Assembly: GCF_017301735.1 (NCBI RefSeq)
Contig: NZ_CP071090.1
Coordinates: forward strand, 9,662,001-9,726,000
Direction: 5' to 3'
Origin: Pyxidicoccus parkwaysis
Lineage (GTDB): Bacteria; Myxococcota; Myxococcia; Myxococcales; Myxococcaceae
Length of the DNA: 64,000 nucleotides
Position numbers and translations under genes: made by a program. Numbering within the stretch: position 1 is the stretch's first letter; each line of letters begins with the position of its first letter. Under the pieces are notes generated by a model. That model was not told the origin of the DNA. It worked only from the letters and a program-made list of their open reading frames with translations, and searched no databases. Below, in pieces: positions 37,016 to 44,621 of this stretch.

Positions 37016-37058
37016 ACCGTGTGGCACCGGCGGAGCCTGGCCTCCGGTGCCACACGGT
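37016..37058 (-). terminator. 15-bp hairpin between lanA and lanM (attenuator candidate)
   Basis: A perfect 15-bp inverted repeat: ACCGTGTGGCACCGG at 37016-37030 pairs with CCGGTGCCACACGGT at 37044-37058, with a 13-base loop. It is 28 bp after the lanA stop and 31 bp before the lanM start. Such hairpins in lantibiotic operons let most transcripts end after the precursor gene, so precursor greatly exceeds enzyme. No U run follows, so RNA stabilisation is an alternative role. Confidence 0.65.
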
Positions 37059-37086
37059 TGTCAGTCATTCGTGTCTGGCGCTGGAA

Positions 37087-37290
37087 TCAGCAGCAGACGA
37101 CAGGGCGCGAGGCCGTGCAGATGCTACAGCCGGTGCCCATCATCGGGGCCGCGTCGGTGAGCGCGGCCTCGGTCGCGGTGCCACCGACGTACAGCGGCCC
37201 CGCAGGGTTGGCCAGACCGTCAACGCTCTCGGAGCCCGAGAGCCAGCCAGCCAGAATCGCATCCACGTGAGCATCCGTCATCTTCGGCAT
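37087..37290 (-). CDS. lanA: Lanthipeptide precursor peptide
   Basis: A 67-residue peptide from ATG 37290, preceded by GGAGGA. The leader MPKMTDAHVDAILAGWLSGS is acidic and helical, followed by ANPAGPLYVGG (Gly36-Gly37). The C-terminal part ends GTGCSICTASRPVVCC: four Cys (55, 58, 66, 67) and nearby Thr53, Ser56, Thr59 and Ser61 give enough partners for up to four thioether rings. If cleavage follows the Gly-Gly, the core is 30 residues; a shorter core is also possible. Position directly before lanM makes the role firm. I cannot match the core to a known lantibiotic. Confidence 0.88.
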   Translation of the reverse strand: MPKMTDAHVDAILAGWLSGSESVDGLANPAGPLYVGGTATEAALTDAAPMMGTGCSICTASRPVVCC

Positions 37291-37604
37291 GTTGTGTCCT
37301 CCACTTCGGGTGAACGAACCACGTGAAGCGCCGGAACAGGGCCGCCAGCAAGCCGCCGCATCTCGACGCGCGAAAAGAGTAAGCAGACATGTCGATGCAA
37401 CTCCATCCCACCCGTCCAATGCCAGACAACCCATCAGGGATTACCACTAGCTCGCGCGAAGTCGTTTCCAACGGCGGGTCATTTCTTCAGATTGAACGCG
37501 TGCAGGAGGGCAAGACACAGGTGCGTTGCTGTGCTCCCGGTACAGTTCACCCCAGCCGGAGAGAGGTCTTTCCTCTCACGCGGGGTGCTGGCTATAGGCG
37601 GGGC
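37291..37604. other. 314-bp divergent region between lanA and cupin gene
   Basis: This gap holds the lanA promoter (leftward) and the cupin promoter (rightward). It is less GC-rich than the surroundings near 37365-37400 (gcgaaaagagtaagcagac) and 37425-37500. No second precursor gene, helix-rich small frame or regulator gene could be found on either strand. Confidence 0.45.
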
Positions 37605-37901
37605 ATGCCCTTGATGAACCTCGTGTCGGAAGGTGCCGCGCTGCCGCAGGCGTGGCGCTCGCGTGTGCTGGGGAAGGTGGGCCCGGCGAACGTGAAGGTG
37701 TTGCGGATGGATGCGCTGCCGCTCGAAGAGGAGTCGCATCCGTACGACGAAGCGCTGCTGGTGCTGGACGGAGTCATGGAGCTGTCGGTGTCCGGTGTGC
37801 CCACCACGGTGCGCGCTGGCGAGCTGTATCTCGTGGAGGCCCGGACACCGCACACGGTGCGAGAGGGCAGCGAGGGGACGCTGGTCATCATCGACCTTTA
37901 G
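37605..37901 (+). CDS. Small cupin-domain protein
   Basis: A 98-residue single-domain cupin from ATG 37605 (MPLMNLVSEGAALPQAW); the ATG at 37614 is an alternative. The barrel motifs are recognisable: ESHPYDEALLVLDGVMEL as a shortened motif 1 (one His, one Glu) and GELYLVEARTPHTV as motif 2. The usual HxH pair of motif 1 is reduced to a single His, so metal binding may be weakened. It is divergent from lanA. A modifying or regulatory role in the lanthipeptide locus is possible but unproven. Confidence 0.8.
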   Translation: MPLMNLVSEGAALPQAWRSRVLGKVGPANVKVLRMDALPLEEESHPYDEALLVLDGVMELSVSGVPTTVRAGELYLVEARTPHTVREGSEGTLVIIDL

Positions 37902-38034
37902 GCCACAGCGGGATTGATGCGCGGGACGCACAGGTCTTCTGCGTCACTCTCACAGCCGTGCGCCGTGCCCGGTTCTTAGCGTGTGTCCGTGTTCCCGGGC
38001 ACATGCGCCCTGGAGCCTCGGAGGTGACGTCACC

Positions 38035-38676
38035 ATGCACGGTTCCCCTGCACACAATCCCTTTCCGGAAGAGCTGCTGAACGAACCGCTCACGCAACCC
38101 GAGGGAAGGAAGCTGGCCCCAGGCGCGGTCGTTCTCGCTCGGGAATTGGAGACCCTCGCCGGACAGCGCGTCCGCATTCCGGACGCCAATCGGCGGGTCC
38201 ATCTCCAGTTCCGACGCTTCGCCGGCTGCCCCGTGTGCAACCTGCACCTGCACACCTTCGTGCGCCGGCATGATGCGCTCGAGAGAGCGGGCATCCAGGA
38301 GGTCGTCGTGTTCCACTCCACGGCGGAAGACCTGCAACCACACGCTGGACGGCTGCCGTTCGCCGTCATCGCGGACCCGGACAAGTGGCTCTACACGGAG
38401 TTCGGCGCGGAGTCCGCCCCACGAGCCCTGCTCGACCCGAGGGCCTGGTGGCCCATTCTCCGGGCGGTGTTCCACAGCCTCGTGTCCATCATCCGCGATG
38501 GAAGCCCCGTTCCTCCCACGAATCCGCGAGGCGGCCGGTTCGGGCTCCCAGCCGACTTCCTCATCGCGAGCGACGGCCGCGTCCTTGCCTGCAAATATGG
38601 CCAGCACGTCGATGACCAGTGGTCGGTGGACGAAGTGCTGAAGCTCGCGGAGTCCACTGCCCGGGAGACACGCTGA
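38035..38676 (+). CDS. Peroxiredoxin-like (AhpC/TSA) protein
   Basis: A 213-residue thioredoxin-fold protein from ATG 38035, which has an excellent GGAGGTGA ribosome site. The redox motif is C65-P-V-C68 in FRRFAGCPVCNLHLHTF, followed by VVFHSTAEDLQPHAGRLPFAV, the peroxiredoxin-like family 2 pattern. It should reduce peroxides or act as a thiol oxidoreductase in the cytosol. The methyltransferase gene begins two bases after its stop, so they form an operon. Confidence 0.87.
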   Translation: MHGSPAHNPFPEELLNEPLTQPEGRKLAPGAVVLARELETLAGQRVRIPDANRRVHLQFRRFAGCPVCNLHLHTFVRRHDALERAGIQEVVVFHSTAEDLQPHAGRLPFAVIADPDKWLYTEFGAESAPRALLDPRAWWPILRAVFHSLVSIIRDGSPVPPTNPRGGRFGLPADFLIASDGRVLACKYGQHVDDQWSVDEVLKLAESTARETR

Positions 38677-38678
38677 CG

Positions 38679-39422
38679 ATGACGCTCCATCCGAGCCGGG
38701 CCTTGAGAGAGACGCACGCCTTCGTCGAGCCGTTGCTGGCCGGACGCCGCCGCGTGCTCGACGTGGGCTGTGGACGTGGAGAGCTCGCCGCCCTGCTCGC
38801 AAGCGCGGGCCATGACGTGACGGCCATCGACGTCAAGCTGCCTCCGGAGCGAGTCGTCGCGCCAGGAGTCACGTGGCACGAGACAGGGTTCCTCGGTTTC
38901 GAGGCGGCTCCATTCGACGCCATCCTCTTCGTGACGTCGCTGCACCACATCACTCCGCTCGCCGACGTCGTCGAGCACGCGCGGCGTCTCCTCGTCACGG
39001 GAGGCCTGCTCATCGCGGAGGAGTTCTCCGTCGAGGCGCCGGATGCCGCCACCGCGCGCTGGTACTTCGAGACCCAGGAACTGCTCGCCGCGGCGGACCG
39101 CTACCCGGCCTCGCGCATCCACGGCACGCCGTCCACGGAGCCCGTGTCACGGTGGCGCGAAGAACATGCGCACGATGGCGAAGCGCTCACGGAGGGACGA
39201 CGGATGAAGGAGGAGCTCGGCCGGCGGTTCGAGCTGCTCGGAGCGCGCGAGGGTCCGTACCTCTACCGCTACATCGCAGCGGGCACGGCCGCGCACTGCG
39301 GAGCGGAAACTCCTGTCGCGGAAGCCATCATCGCGCACATCTACGAAGCAGAGCAGCGAGGCATCGACGCGGGCGCGTTGAAGCCGGTAGGCCTGCGCCT
39401 CTGGGCCCGGCGCCCCGCGTGA
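38679..39422 (+). CDS. Class I SAM-dependent methyltransferase
   Basis: A 247-residue methyltransferase from ATG 38679 (MTLHPSRALRETHAFVEPL). The SAM-binding motif I is VLDVGCGRGELAALL, the acidic loop is VTAIDVK, and motif IV-V is FDAILFVTSLHHITPLADVVEHA. It is of the ubiquinone/menaquinone-methyltransferase-like Methyltransf_11/25 type. The C-terminal region is longer than the core fold and may bind the substrate, which is unknown. It is cotranscribed with the peroxiredoxin-like gene. Confidence 0.86.
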   Translation: MTLHPSRALRETHAFVEPLLAGRRRVLDVGCGRGELAALLASAGHDVTAIDVKLPPERVVAPGVTWHETGFLGFEAAPFDAILFVTSLHHITPLADVVEHARRLLVTGGLLIAEEFSVEAPDAATARWYFETQELLAAADRYPASRIHGTPSTEPVSRWREEHAHDGEALTEGRRMKEELGRRFELLGAREGPYLYRYIAAGTAAHCGAETPVAEAIIAHIYEAEQRGIDAGALKPVGLRLWARRPA

Positions 39423-39432
39423 CGCGGGTGTC

Positions 39433-40275
39433 TCAGCCCGGGAGCCACTGGATGAAGACGCTGGTCATGCCCGCGGCAATGCTCAAGAACACCGTGAGGA
39501 TGGAAACGAGGCACAGCACGAGGGCCTTGCCCCACGACGCCGGCCACGAACCGCCGTACACGCGCCTCAGGGCCACGGCGAAGTAGACGAGGAACACGGT
39601 ATTGACCAGCAGGATGCTCGGCAGCCACGTGCCCACGAGCAGGTGGACCTGCTGGCCGACGGCCCCGATGAGGAACCGGAATACCGATGCATGCAGCGCG
39701 AAGGTGAGGTGCTCGCCGAAGTAGCGGCGTGGCCGGCGGTAGAGCAGCGGCAGCACTCCAGCCAGCAACACCACGCTTCCGAGCTGCGCGAGCTTGTTGA
39801 CCCGCTGGAAGCGCGCCTCCAGGTGCTCGCGGTGCACGGTGGGCTCCACGCCCAGCTCGCGCGCGGAGTGCTCGACGAAGGTCTGGTAGCGCTGGGCGTT
39901 CTCACCCAGCATCACATCCATCCGGAAGAACGTCCCGCTGCCGAAGAGGAAGTAGACGGTGCCGACGAGCAGGAACAACTTCCGCGCCGACACATACGGA
40001 CCGAAGCGCCCCGAGTGCGCCTCCACCGTGAGGAAGCCGGGGCGCGTAACGAGCAGCCACAGGCTCTTCCATAGCCGGCCGTCCAGGTGCAGGCGCTCCA
40101 GCAGCAACTGCTTCATGTACGGCGTGAAACGCTGCTCGTCGCGAGTGAAGCGCTTCGCGCCGCACTGCGCGCAGTAGGGACCGGTCAGCGCGACGCCACA
40201 GTCAGCACAGGGCTCCGAGGGAGCGACCGGGACGGCAACAACCTCGGGCTGCGGTGACGGCTGGGCGACGGACAT
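39433..40275 (-). CDS. DUF3667-like zinc-ribbon membrane protein
   Basis: A 280-residue protein. An N-terminal zinc ribbon (CADCGVALTGPYCAQCGAKR, four Cys) is followed by DEQRFTPYMKQLLLERLHLD and a membrane region with about four or five helices from residue 90 on. The stretch LVTRPGFLTVEAHSGRFGPYVSARKLFLL matches the DUF3667 pattern (PG-x-x-x-x-x-x-x-G-R). The function is unknown. It is convergent with the methyltransferase gene, ten bases away. Confidence 0.82.
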   Translation of the reverse strand: MSVAQPSPQPEVVAVPVAPSEPCADCGVALTGPYCAQCGAKRFTRDEQRFTPYMKQLLLERLHLDGRLWKSLWLLVTRPGFLTVEAHSGRFGPYVSARKLFLLVGTVYFLFGSGTFFRMDVMLGENAQRYQTFVEHSARELGVEPTVHREHLEARFQRVNKLAQLGSVVLLAGVLPLLYRRPRRYFGEHLTFALHASVFRFLIGAVGQQVHLLVGTWLPSILLVNTVFLVYFAVALRRVYGGSWPASWGKALVLCLVSILTVFLSIAAGMTSVFIQWLPG

Positions 40276-40325
40276 GCCCGGGAGTCTACAGGCCCGCCGT
40301 CCGCGAGGTACGCTGCGGCCCGGCC

Positions 40326-40544
40326 ATGCCCCAGGACCCGAGAGACCATCTCCCCGACGTGCGTGACGGGCTCACCCGGGTGGAGCGGCTCATCCTCCAC
40401 ACGCTGCACCAACTCCAGCAGCAGCGAGGCGGCCGCAACGTGCCCACGGCGATGCTCTACGGATACGTCGTCGAGCACGTGAATCTGCGCCCCGACGAGT
40501 TCCAGGCCATCCTCGCGCGCCTCGTCGGTCGCGGGAGCCCCTGA
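40326..40544 (+). CDS. Small winged-helix-like protein of unknown function
   Basis: A 72-residue protein from ATG 40326 (MPQDPRDHLPDVRDGLTRVE). Predicted helices LTRVERLILHTLHQLQQQ, MLYGYVVEHVNLR and PDEFQAILARLVGRG resemble a winged-helix fold. It is divergent from the DUF3667 gene. Not recognised beyond this, but codon use and composition support a real gene. Confidence 0.62.
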   Translation: MPQDPRDHLPDVRDGLTRVERLILHTLHQLQQQRGGRNVPTAMLYGYVVEHVNLRPDEFQAILARLVGRGSP

Positions 40545-40587
40545 GCCTGACGCGCCCTTCAGCAAGGTTGCCGAAGGAGCGAAGCGG

Positions 40588-40755
40588 CTACGGGACGTCG
40601 TAGATGAAGGGACAGGAGTCACGTGAGCTTCCCCCACCTCCGTGGACACCCAGGATGTGATGGAGGGGGCGAACCCGTGCCGCCAATCGCCGTGTACCCG
40701 CGTCCGCGCCCTCGCCCCAGACCGGGAGTGTGACGACCATGAGAATCGTGCCCAT
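40588..40755 (-). CDS. Doubtful short frame (possible gene remnant)
   Basis: A 55-residue frame from ATG 40755 (MGTILMVVTLPVWGEGADAG) to a stop at 40588, ending DSCPFIYDVP. The opening resembles a clipped signal peptide, and SCPFIY recalls a motif seen in secreted proteins, but the middle is Arg/His-rich and unconvincing. It could be the remnant of a secreted-protein gene. Otherwise the 223-bp gap at 40545-40767 holds nothing I can name. Confidence 0.25.
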   Translation of the reverse strand: MGTILMVVTLPVWGEGADAGTRRLAARVRPLHHILGVHGGGGSSRDSCPFIYDVP

Positions 40756-40767
40756 GGATGGAGTGCC

Positions 40768-42747
40768 TCAGGCGGCCGCAGCGGCGGCGAACTGGGCGTC
40801 GTAGAGTGCCGCGTAGGCACCACCGCGCTGCAAGAGGGCCTCGTGCGTCCCCTGCTCGACGATGGCTCCCTTCTCCATCACCAGGATGAGATCCGCGTCG
40901 CGAATCGTCGACAGCCGGTGGGCGATGACGAAGCTCGTGCGCTCGGCGCGGAGTGCGGCCATCGCGTGCTGCAACAGGAGCTCGGTGCGCGTGTCGACGG
41001 AGCTGGTGGCCTCATCGAGGATGAGCAGGGCGGGGTTGGCGAGGAACGCGCGGGCAATCGTGATGAGCTGGCGCTCTCCTGCGCTCAGATTTCCGCCGTC
41101 TTCCTCGACGATCGTGTCGTAGCGATTCGGCAGAGCCTGGACGAAGCGATCCACGAAGGTGGCTCGCGCCGCATCGAGAATCTCCTCGTCTGTTGCATCC
41201 GGACGTCCGTAGGCGATGTTGTCCCGGATCGTGCCGTGGAAGAGCCACGTGTCCTGGAGCACCATGCCGATCCGCGCGCGCAGGTCCGCCCGGCGCATCG
41301 ACTGGATGTCCACGCCATCGAGCAGGATCCGCCCTCCACTCACGTCGTAGAAGCGCATCATCAGGTTCACGAGCGTCGTCTTCCCCGCGCCCGTGGGCCC
41401 CACGATTGCCACCGTCTGGCCGGGCTTCGCCACCAGCGACAGCCCTTCGAGGAGCGGCGTCTGGGCCTCGTAGCGGAAGGAGACCTGCTCGAACACGACC
41501 TCACCGCGACCGCCGCTGACGAGCGTGGCGGCGAGCTCCGGCGGCTCCTCCTGCGCATCGAGGAGCTCGAAGACCCGCTCCGCGGACGCCACACCGGATT
41601 GGAGCAGGTTCGCCGAGGACGCAACCTGGGTCAGTGGATGCGTGACTTGACGGACGTACTGAATGAAGGCCTGCACTTCTCCCAGGCTCAGCGCACCACT
41701 TGCGACACGCACTCCCCCGAGCACCGCGATCACCACGTAGTTCACGTTCCCGAGGAACCACGTCATCGGCATGATGAGGCCCGACACGAACTGTGCACCG
41801 AAGCTCGACGCGAAGACCTGCGCGTTGAGTGCTTCGAAGGTCCGCACGGCCTCCGGCTGACGGCCGAACACCTTCACCAGGGACTGGCCCGTGAAGGCCT
41901 CCTCGATGTGCGCGTTGAGCGCCCCCGTCTGGCGCCACTGGTCCACGAACTTGCCCTTGGAGCGCTTCATGATGGCCCCGCTCACCACCATCGTGGCGGG
42001 CACGCTGAGCAGGGCCACGAGCGCCAGCGTCCAGGAGGTCGTGACCATCATCACGATGACGGCAATCACGGTCAGCAGCGAGTTCAAGAGCTGACTCAGT
42101 GTCTGCTGCATCGACTGACCGATGTTGTCGATGTCGTTGGTGACGCGGCTGAGGAGCTCGCCTCGAGGCTGGAGATCGAAATAGCTCAACGGCAACCGGT
42201 GCAGCTTGGCTTCCACGTCCGCACGAAGCTGCCGCACCGCCGCCTGCACCACGTCATTCAGGATGAGGCCCTGGATCCATGCAAAGAGGGAGGAGGCGAC
42301 ATAGAGCACCAGCACCCACTGGATGACCCGCGCGACGGCACCAAAGTCCACGCCCTGTCCCGGCACCACGGGCAGCGTGGAGAGGAGATCCGCGAAGCGC
42401 TCCTGGCCCCGGGCGCGGAGTGCCGCGAGCGCCGCCTCCTTGCCCAGCTGCGCCGGGAGCTGCTTGCCCAGCAGCCCCGCGAAGATGAGGTCCGTCGCAC
42501 GGCCCAGGATACGAGGTCCGAGCGCGGACAGCAGGACCGACAGCACCGCCAGGTTGAAGACGACAAGGAGCTTGACGCGCGAAGGCCTCAAGCGCGCCAT
42601 CAGCCGCTGTGCCGAGCCCCCGAAGTCCGTGGCCTTCTGGCCCACCATGCCGCCAGCGAAGGGGCCACGTCCCGGCATCCCGCCGGACTGGACGACACGC
42701 TCGGTGACCCGCAGCGTTCCCTTGGGCTGCGTCCTGGACTCGCTCAT
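40768..42747 (-). CDS. ABC transporter with fused membrane and ATPase domains (second subunit)
   Basis: A 659-residue half-transporter of the MdlB/LmrD type. Residues about 50-380 form the six-helix exporter domain. The ATPase has Walker A GPTGAGKTTLVN, a Q loop VLQDTWLFHG, the signature LSAGERQLI (normally LSGGQ), Walker B ALLILDEATSSVD and the switch IAHRLSTI. The altered signature suggests one ATP site is degenerate, as is common in heterodimers. Its ATG overlaps the stop of the partner gene (ATGA). It exports an unknown drug, lipid or peptide. No C39 peptidase domain is present. Confidence 0.92.
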   Translation of the reverse strand: MSESRTQPKGTLRVTERVVQSGGMPGRGPFAGGMVGQKATDFGGSAQRLMARLRPSRVKLLVVFNLAVLSVLLSALGPRILGRATDLIFAGLLGKQLPAQLGKEAALAALRARGQERFADLLSTLPVVPGQGVDFGAVARVIQWVLVLYVASSLFAWIQGLILNDVVQAAVRQLRADVEAKLHRLPLSYFDLQPRGELLSRVTNDIDNIGQSMQQTLSQLLNSLLTVIAVIVMMVTTSWTLALVALLSVPATMVVSGAIMKRSKGKFVDQWRQTGALNAHIEEAFTGQSLVKVFGRQPEAVRTFEALNAQVFASSFGAQFVSGLIMPMTWFLGNVNYVVIAVLGGVRVASGALSLGEVQAFIQYVRQVTHPLTQVASSANLLQSGVASAERVFELLDAQEEPPELAATLVSGGRGEVVFEQVSFRYEAQTPLLEGLSLVAKPGQTVAIVGPTGAGKTTLVNLMMRFYDVSGGRILLDGVDIQSMRRADLRARIGMVLQDTWLFHGTIRDNIAYGRPDATDEEILDAARATFVDRFVQALPNRYDTIVEEDGGNLSAGERQLITIARAFLANPALLILDEATSSVDTRTELLLQHAMAALRAERTSFVIAHRLSTIRDADLILVMEKGAIVEQGTHEALLQRGGAYAALYDAQFAAAAAA

Positions 42748-44480
42748 GCGGCCTCCTTCGCATCAGCCTGGGAGCTGGCGATCTCCTGATACGTCTGGCA
42801 CGTCACGAGGAGCTTCTCGTGGCGACCACGGCCGACGATTTCGCCATGGTCGAGGACGAGGATTTCATCCGCGTCCAGGATGCTCGACACGCGTTGGGCC
42901 ACCACGATGACCGCCGCGTCGCGGGTCCAGGGACGGAGCGCGCGACGCAGCCTCGCATCCGTCGCGGTGTCGAGCGCCGAGAACGCGTCGTCGAAGAGGT
43001 ATATCTCCGCGCGACGCACGAGCGCCCTGGCAATGGCGAGGCGCTGGCGCTGTCCCCCTGAGAGGTTCGTTCCTCCCTGGGCAATCGGTGCTTCGAGCTT
43101 TCCCGGGAGGGCCTCGACGAAGTCCCGTGCCTGGGCGACTTCGAGCGCCTCCCAGAGCTCGGCGTCGGTGGCGTCCGGCTTGCCGTAGCGCAGGTTGGAG
43201 GCGACGCTCCCCGAGAACAGATACGCCTTCTGGGGCACGAGGCCGATACGGCTCCACAGCACCTCCGGCTGCAGCTCGCGCACGTCCACCCCATCGACCA
43301 GGACCTGTCCCGCGGTCGCATCGAACAGGCGAGGCACCAGGTTCACGAGCGTGCTCTTGCCGGAGCCGGTGGAGCCGATGATGGCCAACGTCTGTCCGGC
43401 GCGGGCCGTGAAGTCGAGTCTCTCGAGAATGGGCGCGGCGGCACCCGGGTAACGAAAGCCGACACCGGCGAACGTGAGCTCCGCGCGGCGCGGGAGCTCG
43501 GAGCGAGGGGCCTCCGGCGGAGCAACGAGAGGCCGGGTGTCGAGCACCTCCGAGATGCGATCTGCACAGACCGAGGCCCGCGGCACCATCATCAGCATGA
43601 AGGTGCCCATCATCACCGACATCAGGATCTGCACCAGATATGCGAGGAACGCGGTCAACGCGCCCACCTGCATGAGGCCCTGATCCACGCGGTGGCCACC
43701 GAACCACAGCACCCCCACGTTCGAGACGTTCACGATCAGCAGTACCACCGGAAAGATCGTGGCCATGAACCGACCCGTGTACAGCGCGACCTCGGTCAGC
43801 GCGCCATTGGCCTCGGCGAAGCGCTGCGTCTCCACGGGCTCACGGACGAAGGCGCGGACCACGCGCATGCCGGTGATCTGCTCGCGCAGGATGCGGTTCA
43901 CCGCGTCTATCTTCGGCTGCATCCGCCGGAACCCGGGCACCATCCGCGAGATCAGGTACCCCACCGAGAGGAAGAGGGCGGGGATGCAGGCTGCGAGCGA
44001 CCAGGACAGCTGCAGGTCCTCGCGCATCGCCATCAGCACACCCCCCACGACCATGATGGGCGCGGACACCATCATGGTGCAGCTCATCAGGACCAACATC
44101 TGGACCTGTTGCACATCGTTCGTCGTCCGCGTGATGAGCGAGGGTGCACCGAAACGACCGAGTTCCTGGTGGGAGAAGTCGAGGACCTTGCGGAAGATGG
44201 TGGCGCGCAGATCGCGACCGAAGGCCATCGCCGCCTTCGCCCCGAAGAACACCGCTCCCGCGCTGCAGAGGATCTGCACCACGGACACGCCCAGCATCGC
44301 CGCGCCCAGCTGAAGGATGAGGCCCGTGTCACCCTGGGCCACACCCTGGTCGATGATTTGGGCGTTCAGGCTCGGCAGGTACAGCGATGCCATGGTGCCG
44401 AGGAACTGCAGCACCACGACCCAGCCCAGCCAGCCGACGTACGGGGCCAGGTGCGATCTCAAGAGACGCAGCAGCATCAT
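42744..44480 (-). CDS. ABC transporter with fused membrane and ATPase domains (first subunit)
   Basis: A 578-residue half-transporter (MdlA/LmrC type) from ATG 44480 (MMLLRLLRSHLAPYVGWLGW). Six membrane helices fill residues about 1-320. The ATPase has Walker A GSTGSGKSTLVN, the canonical signature LSGGQRQRLAIARAL and Walker B-like YLFDDAFSALD, where the usual catalytic Glu is Asp. This is complementary to the partner, which keeps DEATSS but has a variant signature, as expected for an asymmetric heterodimeric exporter. The four-base overlap with the partner supports joint translation. Confidence 0.92.
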   Translation of the reverse strand: MMLLRLLRSHLAPYVGWLGWVVVLQFLGTMASLYLPSLNAQIIDQGVAQGDTGLILQLGAAMLGVSVVQILCSAGAVFFGAKAAMAFGRDLRATIFRKVLDFSHQELGRFGAPSLITRTTNDVQQVQMLVLMSCTMMVSAPIMVVGGVLMAMREDLQLSWSLAACIPALFLSVGYLISRMVPGFRRMQPKIDAVNRILREQITGMRVVRAFVREPVETQRFAEANGALTEVALYTGRFMATIFPVVLLIVNVSNVGVLWFGGHRVDQGLMQVGALTAFLAYLVQILMSVMMGTFMLMMVPRASVCADRISEVLDTRPLVAPPEAPRSELPRRAELTFAGVGFRYPGAAAPILERLDFTARAGQTLAIIGSTGSGKSTLVNLVPRLFDATAGQVLVDGVDVRELQPEVLWSRIGLVPQKAYLFSGSVASNLRYGKPDATDAELWEALEVAQARDFVEALPGKLEAPIAQGGTNLSGGQRQRLAIARALVRRAEIYLFDDAFSALDTATDARLRRALRPWTRDAAVIVVAQRVSSILDADEILVLDHGEIVGRGRHEKLLVTCQTYQEIASSQADAKEAA

Positions 44481-44580
44481 TGCCTCGGGGAAAGGGAGGG
44501 CGACACGAGCGCACCATGCAGCACGGTGTCGACGATTTCGCCCGGCGTCGAAAGCTGGCTCCCCCCCTCCGGACACCCTA

Positions 44581-44608
44581 CCCCTCTCCCCAGCGAATGG
44601 GAGAGGGG
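44581..44608 (-). terminator. Terminator hairpin after ettA
   Basis: A perfect 10-bp inverted repeat CCCCTCTCCC (44581-44590) / GGGAGAGGGG (44599-44608), 14 bp past the ettA stop on the minus strand and before the ABC exporter genes. It probably ends ettA transcription. Confidence 0.65.
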
Positions 44609-44621
44609 CCAGTACAACCGC

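Noticed and set aside
37395-37410. A sigma-54-like promoter (TGGGATGGAGTTGCAT on the minus strand) upstream of lanA
   Set aside because: The GG and GC elements are one base too close (nine bases between instead of ten), and the -24 element is weak.
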